Under the pieces are notes generated by a model. It did no database searches and was not told the origin of the DNA. It was given only the letters and a program-made list of their open reading frames with translations. From Seohaeicola sp024304985 (lineage in GTDB: Bacteria; Pseudomonadota; Alphaproteobacteria; Rhodobacterales; Rhodobacteraceae), in contig NZ_JARAMP010000012.1 in assembly GCF_028802875.1 (NCBI RefSeq), positions 62,001 to 126,000 on the forward strand: a stretch of 64,000 nt of DNA, read 5' to 3'. Shown here piece by piece: positions 1 to 9,413 of the stretch. A program made the translations under genes and the position numbers. Positions within the stretch are counted from its first letter, which is position 1; the number at the start of each line of letters is the position of its first letter.

Positions 1-63
1 GAGGTGCGTGTATCGGATGTCGAGAGCGGATCGAAGGCTGCCGGGCGGCGGTCGCAAATTTAA
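1..63 (+). CDS. C-terminal end of an upstream gene (partial)
   Basis: The first 20 codons stay open in frame 1 and end at a TAA (61-63), fifteen bases before the permease gene and its GGGAGG ribosome site. The residues are polar and show no recognisable motif. In Liv-type clusters the gene before the LivH permease is often the second ATPase (LivG), which is otherwise missing here, but the visible tail is too short to identify. Confidence 0.35.
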   Translation, partial: EVRVSDVESGSKAAGRRSQI

Positions 64-78
64 GGGAGGTCGGCAAAA

Positions 79-963
79 ATGGTCTATTTCATCAATGACA
101 TCATCACCGGGGCCTTGATCGGCCTGCTTTACGCGCTGGTGGCCATGGGGTTCGTCGTGATCTACCGCGCTAGCAAGGTGTTCAATTTCGCGCAGGGCGA
201 ACTGGTGATCATCGGCGGTTTCATCGTCTGGTTCACAACCATGCAGCTCGGCCTGAGCCTGTGGCTGTCGATCCCGCTATCCTTGGTTCTTGCGGGTCTT
301 GTCGGCTATCTGATCGAACGGATTTTCCTCACCAAGCTGATCGGTGAATCGGTGTTCTCGATGGTGATGGTGACTGTCGGCCTGCTGATCCTGCTGCGTG
401 GCGTCGTCCTGCTGCTGTTTGGGGCTTCCGTCCGGCCATTCCCGATCATCTTTCCGCTGAAGCCGCTCTTACTCGGCGATATGCTGATTCCGATGAACTT
501 GCTTATCGGGGGGATCATCACCATCGTTGCCGCCGTTGGCCTGTCCTGGTTCTTCAACTGGACCCGTTCAGGCCTGCGGATGACGGCAGTGGCCGAAGAT
601 CACGTCGTCGCTGCTTCGATGGGGATTTCGGTGAAAGGCTCTATTGCCTTTGCCTGGATTCTCGGCGCAATCCTGTCCACGATAGGAGCGATGATCTTCC
701 TCAGCGGCAAGTCGCTGACCTTTCTGGCCTCGGATATCGGTTTTGCGGCACTGCCGGTTGCATTGTTCGCCGGGTTGGAGTCGATCGGCGGACTTGTCCT
801 GGCGGGAATCATCATCGGTGTAATCCAGAGCCTGACCACCAACTACCTCGATCCGATCATCGGCGGCTCGCTCGGCAGTGTCGTGCCCTATATCATCATG
901 CTTGCCATTCTGCTGATCCGGCCCACGGGTCTGTTCGGCTGGCGCACAATCGAGCGGGTTTAA
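79..963 (+). CDS. Branched-chain amino acid-type ABC transporter permease, LivH family
   Basis: Inner-membrane permease of 294 aa, the usual LivH length, with about eight hydrophobic segments and the characteristic N-terminal stretch ITGALIGLLYALVAMGF followed by a region around NFAQGEL. It forms the translocation pore together with the LivM-like protein encoded next. The start has a GGGAGG ribosome site seven bases upstream. It opens a tightly packed cluster LivH-LivM-binding protein-LivF. Given the catabolic genes downstream, the substrate is more likely an organic acid or amide than leucine; this is inference from context only. Confidence 0.93.
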   Translation: MVYFINDIITGALIGLLYALVAMGFVVIYRASKVFNFAQGELVIIGGFIVWFTTMQLGLSLWLSIPLSLVLAGLVGYLIERIFLTKLIGESVFSMVMVTVGLLILLRGVVLLLFGASVRPFPIIFPLKPLLLGDMLIPMNLLIGGIITIVAAVGLSWFFNWTRSGLRMTAVAEDHVVAASMGISVKGSIAFAWILGAILSTIGAMIFLSGKSLTFLASDIGFAALPVALFAGLESIGGLVLAGIIIGVIQSLTTNYLDPIIGGSLGSVVPYIIMLAILLIRPTGLFGWRTIERV

Positions 964-966
964 TTC

Positions 967-2019
967 ATGGATCCTTCCGGCATTTTTCCCACAAGCTATC
1001 GCGCCGACAGACGTCTCGTGCGCACGCGCTGGCAGGCGGTTTGCCTGGCGCTGTTCCTCGTGGTTATGCTGGCGATGCCCTATCTTGTGAGCGGGCGTAT
1101 CATCGCCGTGCTGAACATGATGCTGATCAGCGCCGTGATCGCCGTCGGACTCCAGATTTGCACCGGCTATGCGGGCCAGATCAATCTGGGCCAGGCCGCA
1201 TTCATGGGGGTGGGCGCCTATACCGCTTCGATACTGGCCTCCAAGACCGGTCTCACGTTCCTGTTGACCATACCGTTGGCCGGGTTCGCGGCTGCGCTGT
1301 TCGGCTTTCTCTTCGGTTTGACGGCGACTCGGATCAAGGGGTTCTATCTGGCGCTGACGACTCTCGCGGCACAGTTCATCTTTCATTTTGCAGTCCTGAA
1401 CCTGCCATCCTCCTGGCTAGGTGGCTCAAATGGAGTCACCGTGCCGGCAGCAGAGATATTCGGGCTGCGCTTCGTCACCGAGACCCAGCAATTCTACATG
1501 AACCTTGCGGTTGCCGCGATCATGATCGCAGGCGCGTTCGGGATCATCCGGTCGCGCTTCGGTCGCGCCTTCATCGCGGTCAGGGACGATGACGTGGCCG
1601 CAGGCATCATGGGGATCAATGTAGCGGCTACCAAGGCGAATGCCTTTCTGATCGGCGCCTTCTATGCTGGTGTCGGCGGGGCACTCTGGGCCTACATGAT
1701 CCGCTTTGTCGGGGTCGATCAATTCACCCTGTTCCATTCCATCTTTTTCGTGGCGATGATCATCGTCGGTGGAATGGGGTCGATCGTCGGGGCGCTGGTC
1801 GGTGTCTTCGTCATTCGCACCATCCAGGAAGTTATTGCCACAGTCGGCCCGAATATCGCCGATTCCGCCTCGTTTCTGGGAGGCGATATCGTGTTCGCGG
1901 GCATGAACGTCATTCTTGGTGGCGTGATTGCCTTGTTCATGATCCTTGAACCCAAGGGGGTGATGCACCGCTGGAATATCCTGAAATCGTCTTATCGTAT
2001 CTGGCCGTTCCCCTATTGA
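967..2019 (+). CDS. Branched-chain amino acid-type ABC transporter permease, LivM family
   Basis: Second pore subunit, 350 aa, starting four bases after the LivH-like stop, so translation is probably coupled. It shows the LivM hallmark GYAGQINLGQAAFMGVGAY at about residues 67-85 and the later cytoplasmic segment with AVRDDDVAA(G)IMGIN that contacts the ATPases. Multiple hydrophobic helices span the protein. The family is recognised with confidence; the transported compound is not. Confidence 0.93.
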   Translation: MDPSGIFPTSYRADRRLVRTRWQAVCLALFLVVMLAMPYLVSGRIIAVLNMMLISAVIAVGLQICTGYAGQINLGQAAFMGVGAYTASILASKTGLTFLLTIPLAGFAAALFGFLFGLTATRIKGFYLALTTLAAQFIFHFAVLNLPSSWLGGSNGVTVPAAEIFGLRFVTETQQFYMNLAVAAIMIAGAFGIIRSRFGRAFIAVRDDDVAAGIMGINVAATKANAFLIGAFYAGVGGALWAYMIRFVGVDQFTLFHSIFFVAMIIVGGMGSIVGALVGVFVIRTIQEVIATVGPNIADSASFLGGDIVFAGMNVILGGVIALFMILEPKGVMHRWNILKSSYRIWPFPY

Positions 2020-2049
2020 TTTCGGGGCGGTCTATAACCTGGGAGGAGA

Positions 2050-3294
2050 ATGAAAATGACATACCTCAGCAAATCGGGCCTTGGGGGGCTGCTGGCCGCC
2101 GGAACGCTGGCGCTCGCCACGGCGCTACCAATGAAGGCACAGGCGGAGACCACATATAACCTTGCGCTTCTGTCGGACTTTTCTGGCCCCTATGCCGACA
2201 TCATGCCGATCTTGGCCTCAAGCCGGGAGGTCGTTTTCGACTGGTGGAACGCGACCAGCGGCAAGGAACTCGGCGTCAAGCTGAACTACAAGAACTACGA
2301 GACCCGATATGATGCCGCACAGGTCGCCAGCCTGTGGCCCGGAATCAAGTCGGAGCTGGCGCCGATCGCCGTGGTCGGCCTTGGCGGGCCGGACGTGGCG
2401 GCCCTTTCCGAACGCTTACCCGAAGACAAGATCCCGATGTTCATGGCCACGGCCGCCTATGGCTTTGCCTGGCAGCCCGATTCCTGGATATTTAATCCGC
2501 GCCCGACCTATTCGCATGAAGCCGCAGGCTTTCTGGCTTGGATGCGCGAACAACGTGGCGGCGACGAACCCATTAAATTCGCGGTCCTGTCCTCCGAGGC
2601 ATCCCCTGCCTATGTCGATATGGGAAAGGGGCTCGAAGTCTATGCCGAAGAGCATCCCGAGGCCGCCGATTTGGTTGAGGTCATCTATACCGACGTGCAG
2701 CCGACCGACCTGACCGCGCAAATGCGTCGCGTCGCGCGGTCGGGGGCCGAAGCGGTGATCATCCAGACCAACACCTCGATCGTGGTCGCCGCGAAACGCG
2801 GGTTGCAGGCCAACGGGGCCGACATCCCGATCATGATGAGCTCGCATAACGGGCTGCCTGCCTCGGGCAAAGCGCTTGGCGGGCTGGCGCAGCTTGAAGG
2901 CGACTTTGAGGCCTACGGCATGGTGATCGCGGCCGATGAGGACACAGAAGCGCGGCAGTTCTACCAGACCCTAGTTTCGGATTACGGGCTCAAGGCGCCC
3001 TGGAATGTCGTGACGGCCATGGGGATTTCCCAGGCCCTCTATACCGTGGCCGTGATCGAGCACGCGATCGAGGAGAACGGTGCCGAAGGTCTGACGGGCG
3101 AGCTGGTGCGCGAGGCGCTCTTTGCCAAGCCGATCACCTCGGAGGAAACCCATGGCTTCCTTCCGAGTCTCACTTTCACCCCAGAAGCCCCCTTTCCTCT
3201 GAAAGGACTCAAGGTGAACGTGGGCACGGTTAAGGACGGGAAGATCACCATCGCGGCGACCGGCGTCGATGTTCCCGATTTGAGCAAGTGGTGA
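2050..3294 (+). CDS. ABC transporter periplasmic substrate-binding protein, LivK-like
   Basis: Precursor of 414 aa with a classical signal peptide (Lys-rich start, hydrophobic core, cut expected after the AQA near residue 32) followed by a type I periplasmic binding fold that begins with YNLALLSDFSGPY. It captures the ligand and delivers it to the LivHM-type pore. Two ATGs are possible: 2050 and 2056. The GGGAGGAG ribosome site is better spaced for 2056, which would shorten the protein by two residues. At over 400 aa it resembles the long binding proteins found with aromatic or CoA-catabolism clusters rather than E. coli LivK. Confidence 0.9.
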   Translation: MKMTYLSKSGLGGLLAAGTLALATALPMKAQAETTYNLALLSDFSGPYADIMPILASSREVVFDWWNATSGKELGVKLNYKNYETRYDAAQVASLWPGIKSELAPIAVVGLGGPDVAALSERLPEDKIPMFMATAAYGFAWQPDSWIFNPRPTYSHEAAGFLAWMREQRGGDEPIKFAVLSSEASPAYVDMGKGLEVYAEEHPEAADLVEVIYTDVQPTDLTAQMRRVARSGAEAVIIQTNTSIVVAAKRGLQANGADIPIMMSSHNGLPASGKALGGLAQLEGDFEAYGMVIAADEDTEARQFYQTLVSDYGLKAPWNVVTAMGISQALYTVAVIEHAIEENGAEGLTGELVREALFAKPITSEETHGFLPSLTFTPEAPFPLKGLKVNVGTVKDGKITIAATGVDVPDLSKW

Positions 3295-3302
3295 ACAAAA
3301 CC

Positions 3303-3326
3303 CGGGCACCGCGATCGTGGTGCCCG
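3303..3326 (+). terminator. Intergenic hairpin, likely attenuator
   Basis: Perfect inverted repeat CGGGCACC (3303-3310) and GGTGCCCG (3319-3326) with an 8-base loop, just after the binding-protein stop and followed by a short pyrimidine stretch (CCCTTTCTCT). A hairpin here is commonly used to let the binding protein be made in excess over the ATPase by partial termination or RNA protection. Function is inferred from position. Confidence 0.6.
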
Positions 3327-3355
3327 ACCCTTTCTCTGGATCCGGACCCGAAGTT

Positions 3356-4147
3356 ATGCTCGAACTCAATAACGTGGAAGTGACCTATTCCGACGTCATT
3401 CTGGCGCTCAAAGGGATCTCAATGACCGTGCGCGAGGGTCAGTGTGTTGCGCTTCTCGGTGGAAACGGGGCAGGGAAAAGCACGACGCTCAAGGCGATTT
3501 CCGGAACTCTGAAATCCGAAGACGGAACCGTGTCCGCCGGTTCGATCGTCCTGAACGGCACGCCGATTCAGAACATGGAAGCGTCGAATGTGGTAAAGAA
3601 TGGCCTTATCCATGTGATGGAGGGCCGACGCGTGCTGCGTCACCTGACATCGGAACAAAACCTGATTGTCGGCGGGCATATGGTGACCAATTCCACCGAA
3701 CTGAAAAACCGTCTGGCTCATGTCTACAGCCTGATGCCGCGTCTTGCGGACCTGCGCAACCGCACCTCGGGGTTCATGTCCGGCGGTGAGCAGCAACTGC
3801 TTTTGATCGGCCGGGCCATGATGGCGAGGCCCAAGATCATCGCCATCGACGAGCCGTCGCTGGGTCTGGCGCCGATGATGGTCCGTGACGTCTACGAAGT
3901 TCTCAAACAGCTCAAGCGCGAAGGCACGACCTTCTTTCTTGTTGAACAAAACAGCGCCGCCGCCCTGTCGATCGCCGATTACGCCTATGTGATGGAAAAC
4001 GGGCGCATCGTCTTGGATGGCCCCGCCCACAAGCTCGCCGGCAACGAAGACATCAGAGAATTCTATCTTGGTGTCACCGCCTCCGGTGAACGCAAGAGCT
4101 ATCGCGAAATCAAGCATTATCGGCGCCGCAAGAGATGGCTCGGATAG
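3356..4147 (+). CDS. Branched-chain amino acid-type ABC transporter ATPase, LivF family
   Basis: ATP-binding subunit of 263 aa from the ATG at 3356. An in-frame GTG at 3317 lies inside the preceding hairpin and is unlikely to be used. Visible motifs: Walker A GGNGAGKS (residues 35-42), ABC signature MSGGEQQ (141-147), Walker B IIAIDEP (161-167) and the switch region FFLVEQN. It carries a basic C-terminal extension of about 20 residues (KHYRRRKR) beyond the usual LivF end. The LivG partner is not in the window and may lie immediately upstream. Confidence 0.92.
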   Translation: MLELNNVEVTYSDVILALKGISMTVREGQCVALLGGNGAGKSTTLKAISGTLKSEDGTVSAGSIVLNGTPIQNMEASNVVKNGLIHVMEGRRVLRHLTSEQNLIVGGHMVTNSTELKNRLAHVYSLMPRLADLRNRTSGFMSGGEQQLLLIGRAMMARPKIIAIDEPSLGLAPMMVRDVYEVLKQLKREGTTFFLVEQNSAAALSIADYAYVMENGRIVLDGPAHKLAGNEDIREFYLGVTASGERKSYREIKHYRRRKRWLG

Positions 4148-4160
4148 GAGGGGAAATACA

Positions 4161-4949
4161 ATGACTGAATTGCTGGACATCAAGGGTCATACCGCACTTG
4201 TAACCGGGGCCGGACAAGGCGTGGGTCGTCAGGTCGCGCTTTATCTCGCCGAACATGGCGCGGGTGCCGTTGTGGTCAACGATTTCCACGCCGCGCGGGC
4301 CGAAAGCGTCGCGGCGGAAGTGGAAGCGGCTGGTGCAAAGGCGCTACCGATGGCCTTTGACGTGTCGGATTTCGATGCTGTGGGCGCGGCCTTTTCCGAG
4401 GCGCAGCGCGTCTTTGGTAGCGTGGAAATTCTGGTCAATAATGCTGGTAATGCCGGGCCGACGTCACGGCTCGACGATCTTGTACCGTTCTGGGAATCAA
4501 ACCCCGCCGAATGGCGGCGCTGGATGGCCACCAATTTCGATGGCGTGCTGAACTGCACCCGCCACGCCATGCCGATGATGGTCAAGGGTGGCTACGGACG
4601 CATCGTGACGGTCATTTCCGACGCAGGCCGGGTGGGCGAGCCGCACCTGGCGGTCTATTCCGGTGCCAAGGCCGGGGCGGCGGGCTTCATGCGCGCCATT
4701 GCAAAGGCCGGTGGCCGGTTCGGAGTTACCGCAAACTGCGTCGCTCTAGGCGGCACCAGAACCCCGGCGGTCGCCGATCTGATCCCGGATGCGGAGACCG
4801 AAAAGCGGGCGCTTTCGCAATATGTAGTCCGGCGGCTGGGTGAGCCGGAAGACGCGGCAGGCATGATCCTGTTTCTTTGCTCGGATGCAGCAAGCTGGAT
4901 CACCGGCCAGACCTATCCGGTGAATGGCGGTTATTCATTTGCTTGCTAG
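4161..4949 (+). CDS. Short-chain dehydrogenase/reductase (SDR)
   Basis: NAD(P)-dependent oxidoreductase of 262 aa. Cofactor motif TGAGQGVG at 15-22, NNAG at 93-96, catalytic Ser153, Tyr166 and Lys170 (YSGAK). The ATG at 4161 has GGAGGGG upstream; an in-frame start at 4017 would overlap the ATPase gene heavily and is rejected. It follows the transporter by 13 bases and probably shares its transcript. In beta-oxidation-like clusters such SDRs oxidise a 3-hydroxyacyl-CoA to the 3-keto form, which fits the crotonase and thiolase genes nearby, but the substrate is not determined. Confidence 0.9.
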   Translation: MTELLDIKGHTALVTGAGQGVGRQVALYLAEHGAGAVVVNDFHAARAESVAAEVEAAGAKALPMAFDVSDFDAVGAAFSEAQRVFGSVEILVNNAGNAGPTSRLDDLVPFWESNPAEWRRWMATNFDGVLNCTRHAMPMMVKGGYGRIVTVISDAGRVGEPHLAVYSGAKAGAAGFMRAIAKAGGRFGVTANCVALGGTRTPAVADLIPDAETEKRALSQYVVRRLGEPEDAAGMILFLCSDAASWITGQTYPVNGGYSFAC

Positions 4950-4971
4950 AGCCGAATATGGGCAGTCGCAA

Positions 4972-6075
4972 TCAATTGGGGCCGCCCTCGAACAAGCGTT
5001 TATTATCGGCGCCGATCTCCGGCGGCAGCCCCGAAATCTCGGTTTCGAAACCGTCGAATTTCAGGGGTTGGACCAGAAAAGTCTCTGTCTTGCCGCCATC
5101 GTGCGCGATGGTGCGCAGCAACCGGCGGGCGCGCACATGCGGATCGTTCATGGCCTCGGCCAGCGAATTGACAGGGCCCCAGGGTACGCCGGCCTTGTCA
5201 AAGAGACCGCCCCAGTCCGCGCGCGTCTTGCCGACAAGAACCGCCGCAATCTCCTCCCGCAACTCGTCCTTGCGCGTGACACGGTCGCGGCTTTTCATCC
5301 CGGCGAGGTCCGGTTTGTCGATCGCCTCGCAGAACGGATGCCAGAACCAGTCCTCATGCGCGATGGACAGCGTCAGCAGTTTGCCGTCCTTGCAGGTGAA
5401 CACGCCATAGCCCGGCTCAGAGATGAACTCGCCCAGCGGCGTGCCATTGGCCGCGGGCACAAGGAAGGCCGTGAGCATCGAGACCACCGCATCCGTCATC
5501 GAGACATCGACGTAACGGCCCTGCCCCGTCCGCTGGCTGGATACCACAGCCGAGAGGATCGCGATCGCCGCAAACAGCGCGGCGCCGATATCCGCAAGCG
5601 GCAGGGTCGGCACCGGCCCCGGTTGCCCGGCCTCGGCCTGATCGGCCAGAAGACCACCGACGCCTTCATAGCTGAGGTCATGCCCCGCCCTGTCGCGATA
5701 GGGGCCGTCTTGCCCGTATCCCGAGATCGACACATAGACCAGCCGCGGATTGATCTTGCGCATGTCCTCGAACCCGGCGCCAAGTGCTGCCAGCTTGCCG
5801 GGGCGAAAGCCTTCGACGATGACATCGGATTTGCTGACCATCTCACGAAACCGCGCGATCCCCTCGGCGGATTTCAGATCGAGCGCCACGCTGCGCTTGC
5901 CCCGGTTGAGCGCCCGAAAAAGCGGCGGAAACTGCCGCGCGGGATCGCCGACGCCGGGCCGTTCGACCATGATCACCTCGGCACCCATATCCGACAGAAG
6001 CATCGTCGCGTAGGGTCCGGGGAATTGTTCCGCGAGGCTGAGGATTTTCAATCCGGCCAGTGGTGCAGTGCTCAT
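4972..6075 (-). CDS. CaiB/BaiF family III CoA-transferase, alpha-methylacyl-CoA racemase-like
   Basis: Protein of 367 aa starting at the ATG at 6075; upstream in-frame extensions lack family similarity. The family III fold is recognised from GAEVIMVERPG, the NRGKRSVALDLK block and SGYGQDGPY. It has AGHDLSY (His132) and LADIG (Asp162), the His/Asp arrangement used for proton transfer by AMACR-type racemases, so racemisation of a 2-methylacyl-CoA is as likely as CoA transfer. It is encoded opposite to its neighbours, convergent with the SDR gene and divergent from the crotonase gene. Confidence 0.88.
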   Translation of the reverse strand: MSTAPLAGLKILSLAEQFPGPYATMLLSDMGAEVIMVERPGVGDPARQFPPLFRALNRGKRSVALDLKSAEGIARFREMVSKSDVIVEGFRPGKLAALGAGFEDMRKINPRLVYVSISGYGQDGPYRDRAGHDLSYEGVGGLLADQAEAGQPGPVPTLPLADIGAALFAAIAILSAVVSSQRTGQGRYVDVSMTDAVVSMLTAFLVPAANGTPLGEFISEPGYGVFTCKDGKLLTLSIAHEDWFWHPFCEAIDKPDLAGMKSRDRVTRKDELREEIAAVLVGKTRADWGGLFDKAGVPWGPVNSLAEAMNDPHVRARRLLRTIAHDGGKTETFLVQPLKFDGFETEISGLPPEIGADNKRLFEGGPN

Positions 6076-6187
6076 ATCAGGCTCCAGGTCTTGTTTCTTC
6101 CGCGCGCGTATCCAGCTCAGTGCAACGCAATCCGCGCTAAAAGGCAAGCCCAATTCAGCAAATGTTGTTTTTATTCCGAGGGTTACA

Positions 6188-6976
6188 ATGACTGAAACAC
6201 CCAGCACCCTTACCGTCGAACGTGTGGCCAGAACCGAATGGATTGCCTTCCAGCGCACCGAGCAGTTGAACGCCATGTCGATGCAGATGCTGCGCGATAT
6301 GACAAATGCGCTTGAAGCCGCGATTGCCGACGACGCCGTTCGCGCCATTGTCCTGACCGGCTCGGGCCGTGCGTTCTGCGCGGGGGCCGATCTCAAGGAA
6401 GTGGCCAGCGCAAGTCACGAACCCGGAGAGCCCGACCTGCTCGACCTGGTCGAGCACACGTTCGGGCTGATACGCCATGGCCCCAAGCCTGTGATCGCCG
6501 CCGTCAACGGGCTGGCCATGGCGGGCGGGCTGGAAATGGTGATGTCCTGCGATCTGGTCTTTGCCGCCGAAAGCGCGCAGATGGGCGATGCCCATTCCAA
6601 TTTCGGTGTCTTTCCCGGTGCGGGCGGCGCGGCGATCCTGCCGCGCCGGGTCGGACTGAACCGCGCGAAGTACCTGCTCTTCTCGGGCGAAAATGTCTCG
6701 GCGCGGGAGATGATGGAGTGGGGATTGGTCAACAAGGTGGTTGCGGACGCCCAGCTTCGCGAGACGGTGCAGGCCTTTGCCGACAAGCTGTCCGACAAGA
6801 GCCCGGCCGTGCTGCGCCGCATGAAGTCGGTCGCCAACCGGTCGCTGAACGTAGACGAGCCTGCCGCGCTCGCCGAAGAGATGCTAAATCTGCGCGCTCA
6901 TATGCGATCCTGGGACATGCACGAAGGGCTGGCGGCGTTCAATGAGAAGCGCAAGCCTCGGTTTCGCGGATACTGA
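6188..6976 (+). CDS. Enoyl-CoA hydratase/isomerase (crotonase) family protein
   Basis: Crotonase-fold protein of 262 aa, starting at 6188. The oxyanion-hole segments are clear: FCAGADLKE near residue 63-71 and GLAMAGGLE near 108-116. Of the two catalytic glutamates of rat crotonase, the first is kept (Glu116) but the second is replaced by His136 in GDAHSNFGVFPGAGG. This suggests the chemistry may not be simple syn-hydration. It leads a unit with the thiolase and dehydrogenase genes that follow at spacings of about 15 bases. Confidence 0.9.
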   Translation: MTETPSTLTVERVARTEWIAFQRTEQLNAMSMQMLRDMTNALEAAIADDAVRAIVLTGSGRAFCAGADLKEVASASHEPGEPDLLDLVEHTFGLIRHGPKPVIAAVNGLAMAGGLEMVMSCDLVFAAESAQMGDAHSNFGVFPGAGGAAILPRRVGLNRAKYLLFSGENVSAREMMEWGLVNKVVADAQLRETVQAFADKLSDKSPAVLRRMKSVANRSLNVDEPAALAEEMLNLRAHMRSWDMHEGLAAFNEKRKPRFRGY

Positions 6977-6989
6977 TACAGGAGGACGA

Positions 6990-8231
6990 ATGATGCAGGA
7001 CATATATGTCATCGGCGTCGGCATGACGCCGTTCGGAAAGTTTCGGGACAAGTCCATCAAGGACATGACCCGCGAGGCCGTCACCGGCGCTCTTGCCGAT
7101 GCCGGACTCTCGGCAAAGCGCATCGAAGGCGCGTTTTTCTCGAACGCCGTGCAGGGCCACATGGAGGGCCAACACATGATCCGCGGAGAGATAGCGCTGC
7201 GCGAGATCGGCATTCAGGGCGTTCCAGTGGTGAATGTCGAGAACGCCTGCGCCAGCGGCGCGACTGGTTTCAAGCTGGCGGTCGATTTTCTCAAGGCCGG
7301 CAACGGCGATTGCTGCCTCGCCGTGGGTGCGGAAAAGATGTATTCCGATGATCGCGCGCTGATGTTCTCGGCCTTCGACAGCGGCTGGGACGTGAGCAAT
7401 GGCGAAGCGGTCGCGCAGCGCCTGGCCGATCTGGGTGCCGGGGTGGAGGAACCCGAAGGCTCGAAATCGTCCAAGCCATATAGCGTGTTCATGGATGTCT
7501 ATGCCGGCTTCGCGCGGCTGCACATGAAAACCTTTGGCACGACACAGGAACACTTCGCGGCCGTGTCCGCCAAGAACCACGGGCACTCGGTACATAATCC
7601 GCTGGCGCAATATCGCGACAGCATGAGCATTGATCAGGTGCTCGCCGCGCCGCCCATCACCTACCCGCTGACCCTTCCCATGTGCGCCCCGATTTCCGAC
7701 GGAGCGGCGGCGGCGGTGCTTTGTACGGGCGAGGGCCTCAAACGGCTGGGCATCGACCGGACCCGCGCGATCAGGGTCAAGGCAGCGGTCCTGCGCTCGG
7801 GCACCGACCGCGCGCCCGAGGATCACGAAAACCACCTGACCCGCCTTGCCGCCCTGCAAGCCTATGAACAAGCCGGGCTTGGCCCCGATGACATGTCCCT
7901 CGCCGAAGTGCACGACGCAACCGCCGTGGGCGAGGTCATCCAGATAGAGAACCTGGGCTTTGTCCCGTTCGGCGAAGGTGGCCCGGCCAGCCTCCGCGGC
8001 GAGACAACGATCGGCGGGCGCATCCCGGTGAACACCTCGGGCGGGCTGGAATCCAAGGGCCACCCGGTGGGTGCCACCGGGATTGGCCAGATATTCGAAC
8101 TGGTCACGCAACTACGCGGCGAGGCTGGCGCACGCCAGGTTGACGGCGCACAGAACGCCATCGCCGAAAATGGCGGCGGCTTGCACGGCGTCGAGGAAGC
8201 CGCCGCCTGCGTCACCATTCTGGGCCGCTGA
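6990..8231 (+). CDS. Thiolase family protein (acetyl-CoA acetyltransferase / SCP-x type)
   Basis: Protein of 413 aa with tandem ATGs at 6990 and 6993 behind AGGAGGA. It keeps the nucleophilic cysteine in NACASG (Cys87), and the C-terminal half shows the thiolase block GGLESKGHPVGATG with its active-site His. It is therefore expected to cleave a 3-ketoacyl-CoA with free CoA. This contrasts with the two other thiolase-fold proteins in the window, at 33506 and 55639, which lack the cysteine. It is co-oriented with the crotonase before it and the acyl-CoA dehydrogenase after it. Confidence 0.92.
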   Translation: MMQDIYVIGVGMTPFGKFRDKSIKDMTREAVTGALADAGLSAKRIEGAFFSNAVQGHMEGQHMIRGEIALREIGIQGVPVVNVENACASGATGFKLAVDFLKAGNGDCCLAVGAEKMYSDDRALMFSAFDSGWDVSNGEAVAQRLADLGAGVEEPEGSKSSKPYSVFMDVYAGFARLHMKTFGTTQEHFAAVSAKNHGHSVHNPLAQYRDSMSIDQVLAAPPITYPLTLPMCAPISDGAAAAVLCTGEGLKRLGIDRTRAIRVKAAVLRSGTDRAPEDHENHLTRLAALQAYEQAGLGPDDMSLAEVHDATAVGEVIQIENLGFVPFGEGGPASLRGETTIGGRIPVNTSGGLESKGHPVGATGIGQIFELVTQLRGEAGARQVDGAQNAIAENGGGLHGVEEAAACVTILGR

Positions 8232-8246
8232 AACAAGGAAAAGAAA

Positions 8247-9413
8247 ATGGAAAATGTGATTGCTGCCGCACAGGCGATTTATACCGACGACCAGCGCATG
8301 TTGCTGGAAAACTTCCGCAAGATGGCCAATGCGGAATTCGCTCCGCTAGTGGAAAAATACGAAGATCTGGGCCATCCTCCGGATGCGGAAACCCTCAAGG
8401 GCTTGTTCACCAAGGTCGAGGAATTCGGGCTCATCAGCGGCTTGCTTCCCGAAGAGGACGGTGGCGCGGGGATCGACCGCTTGACCTATGGTATCCTCTA
8501 CGAGGAACTGGCGCGGGTTTGGGCCGATCTGGCGATCGCCGTTCTGATTCAGGGTCATGCCGCATTCGCGCTCAACCTGATGGGCGACGCGGCGCAGAAA
8601 GAGGCTTATCTCAAACCGCTCCTGCGCAGTGAGCGCATTTGCGCCACTTGCATTTCCGAACCCTCCGTCGGCTCGAACGTGCGTGAGGTCAAGACCCGCG
8701 CGGAGCGCCACGGCGACAGGATTTTTGTCAGCGGACAGAAGCTGTGGATTTCCAACGGTGCGCAATCGGATTTCGCCATCGTTGTCTGCAATTTGGACGG
8801 TGGCATTTCGATGGTTATCGTGGATCGCGACAAGGGCGGTTATGAAAGCCGCGAGCTGCGCAAGATGGGGCTTGTCGGCGCCTCGACCTGCGAATTGTTC
8901 TTTGACCGTGCGGAAACCAGCGCCGAACATGTTCTGGGAAATGCAGGCGGGGGCCTGTTCCAGACATTGAAGCTTTTTGAGAGCGCGCGGGTCTTTGTGG
9001 GGCTGACAAGCGTCGGTATTGCACAAGCGGCGCTGGAGTGCGCAGTCTCTTATTCGAAAGAGCGCGAGCAGCACGGCAAGCCGATCGGCGGGCACCAGTT
9101 GATCCAGGGCTACCTAGCCGACATGGCCACGCATCTGGATGCTGCGCGCCTGTTGTGCCAGCGTGGGCTGCAACTTCTGGAACTGGGCGTGCGCTGCGAC
9201 ACGCAGACCTCGATGGCGAAATGGTATGCGACTGAAATGGCAGTCGAAATCGCCGGCAAGGCCGTGCAGATTCACGGCGGCAATGGTATCACCAAAGAGT
9301 TTCCCGTCGAACGGCACTTCCGCAATGCCAAGGTCATGCCGATCCCGGACGGCACCACCGAAATCCAGAAGCTGGTCATCGGGCGCAACCTGACCGGGTT
9401 GAACGCGTTCTGA
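8247..9413 (+). CDS. Acyl-CoA dehydrogenase
   Basis: FAD flavoprotein of 388 aa that desaturates an acyl-CoA and passes electrons to ETF. The order is standard: helical N-terminus, the FAD-contact motif CISEPSVGSNV near residue 133, the beta domain (GQKLWISNG) and the C-terminal helical domain with QIHGGNGI. At the site of the catalytic glutamate of MCAD (the YEGT motif) it has PDGTTEIQ, so Asp stands where Glu is usual. Last gene of the crotonase-thiolase-dehydrogenase unit; beyond it lies decayed DNA. Confidence 0.92.
   Translation: MENVIAAAQAIYTDDQRMLLENFRKMANAEFAPLVEKYEDLGHPPDAETLKGLFTKVEEFGLISGLLPEEDGGAGIDRLTYGILYEELARVWADLAIAVLIQGHAAFALNLMGDAAQKEAYLKPLLRSERICATCISEPSVGSNVREVKTRAERHGDRIFVSGQKLWISNGAQSDFAIVVCNLDGGISMVIVDRDKGGYESRELRKMGLVGASTCELFFDRAETSAEHVLGNAGGGLFQTLKLFESARVFVGLTSVGIAQAALECAVSYSKEREQHGKPIGGHQLIQGYLADMATHLDAARLLCQRGLQLLELGVRCDTQTSMAKWYATEMAVEIAGKAVQIHGGNGITKEFPVERHFRNAKVMPIPDGTTEIQKLVIGRNLTGLNAF

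Noticed and set aside
4924..6195. A 423-codon open frame on the plus strand
   Set aside because: Antisense to the CaiB-type gene at 4972-6075, which has full family motifs.
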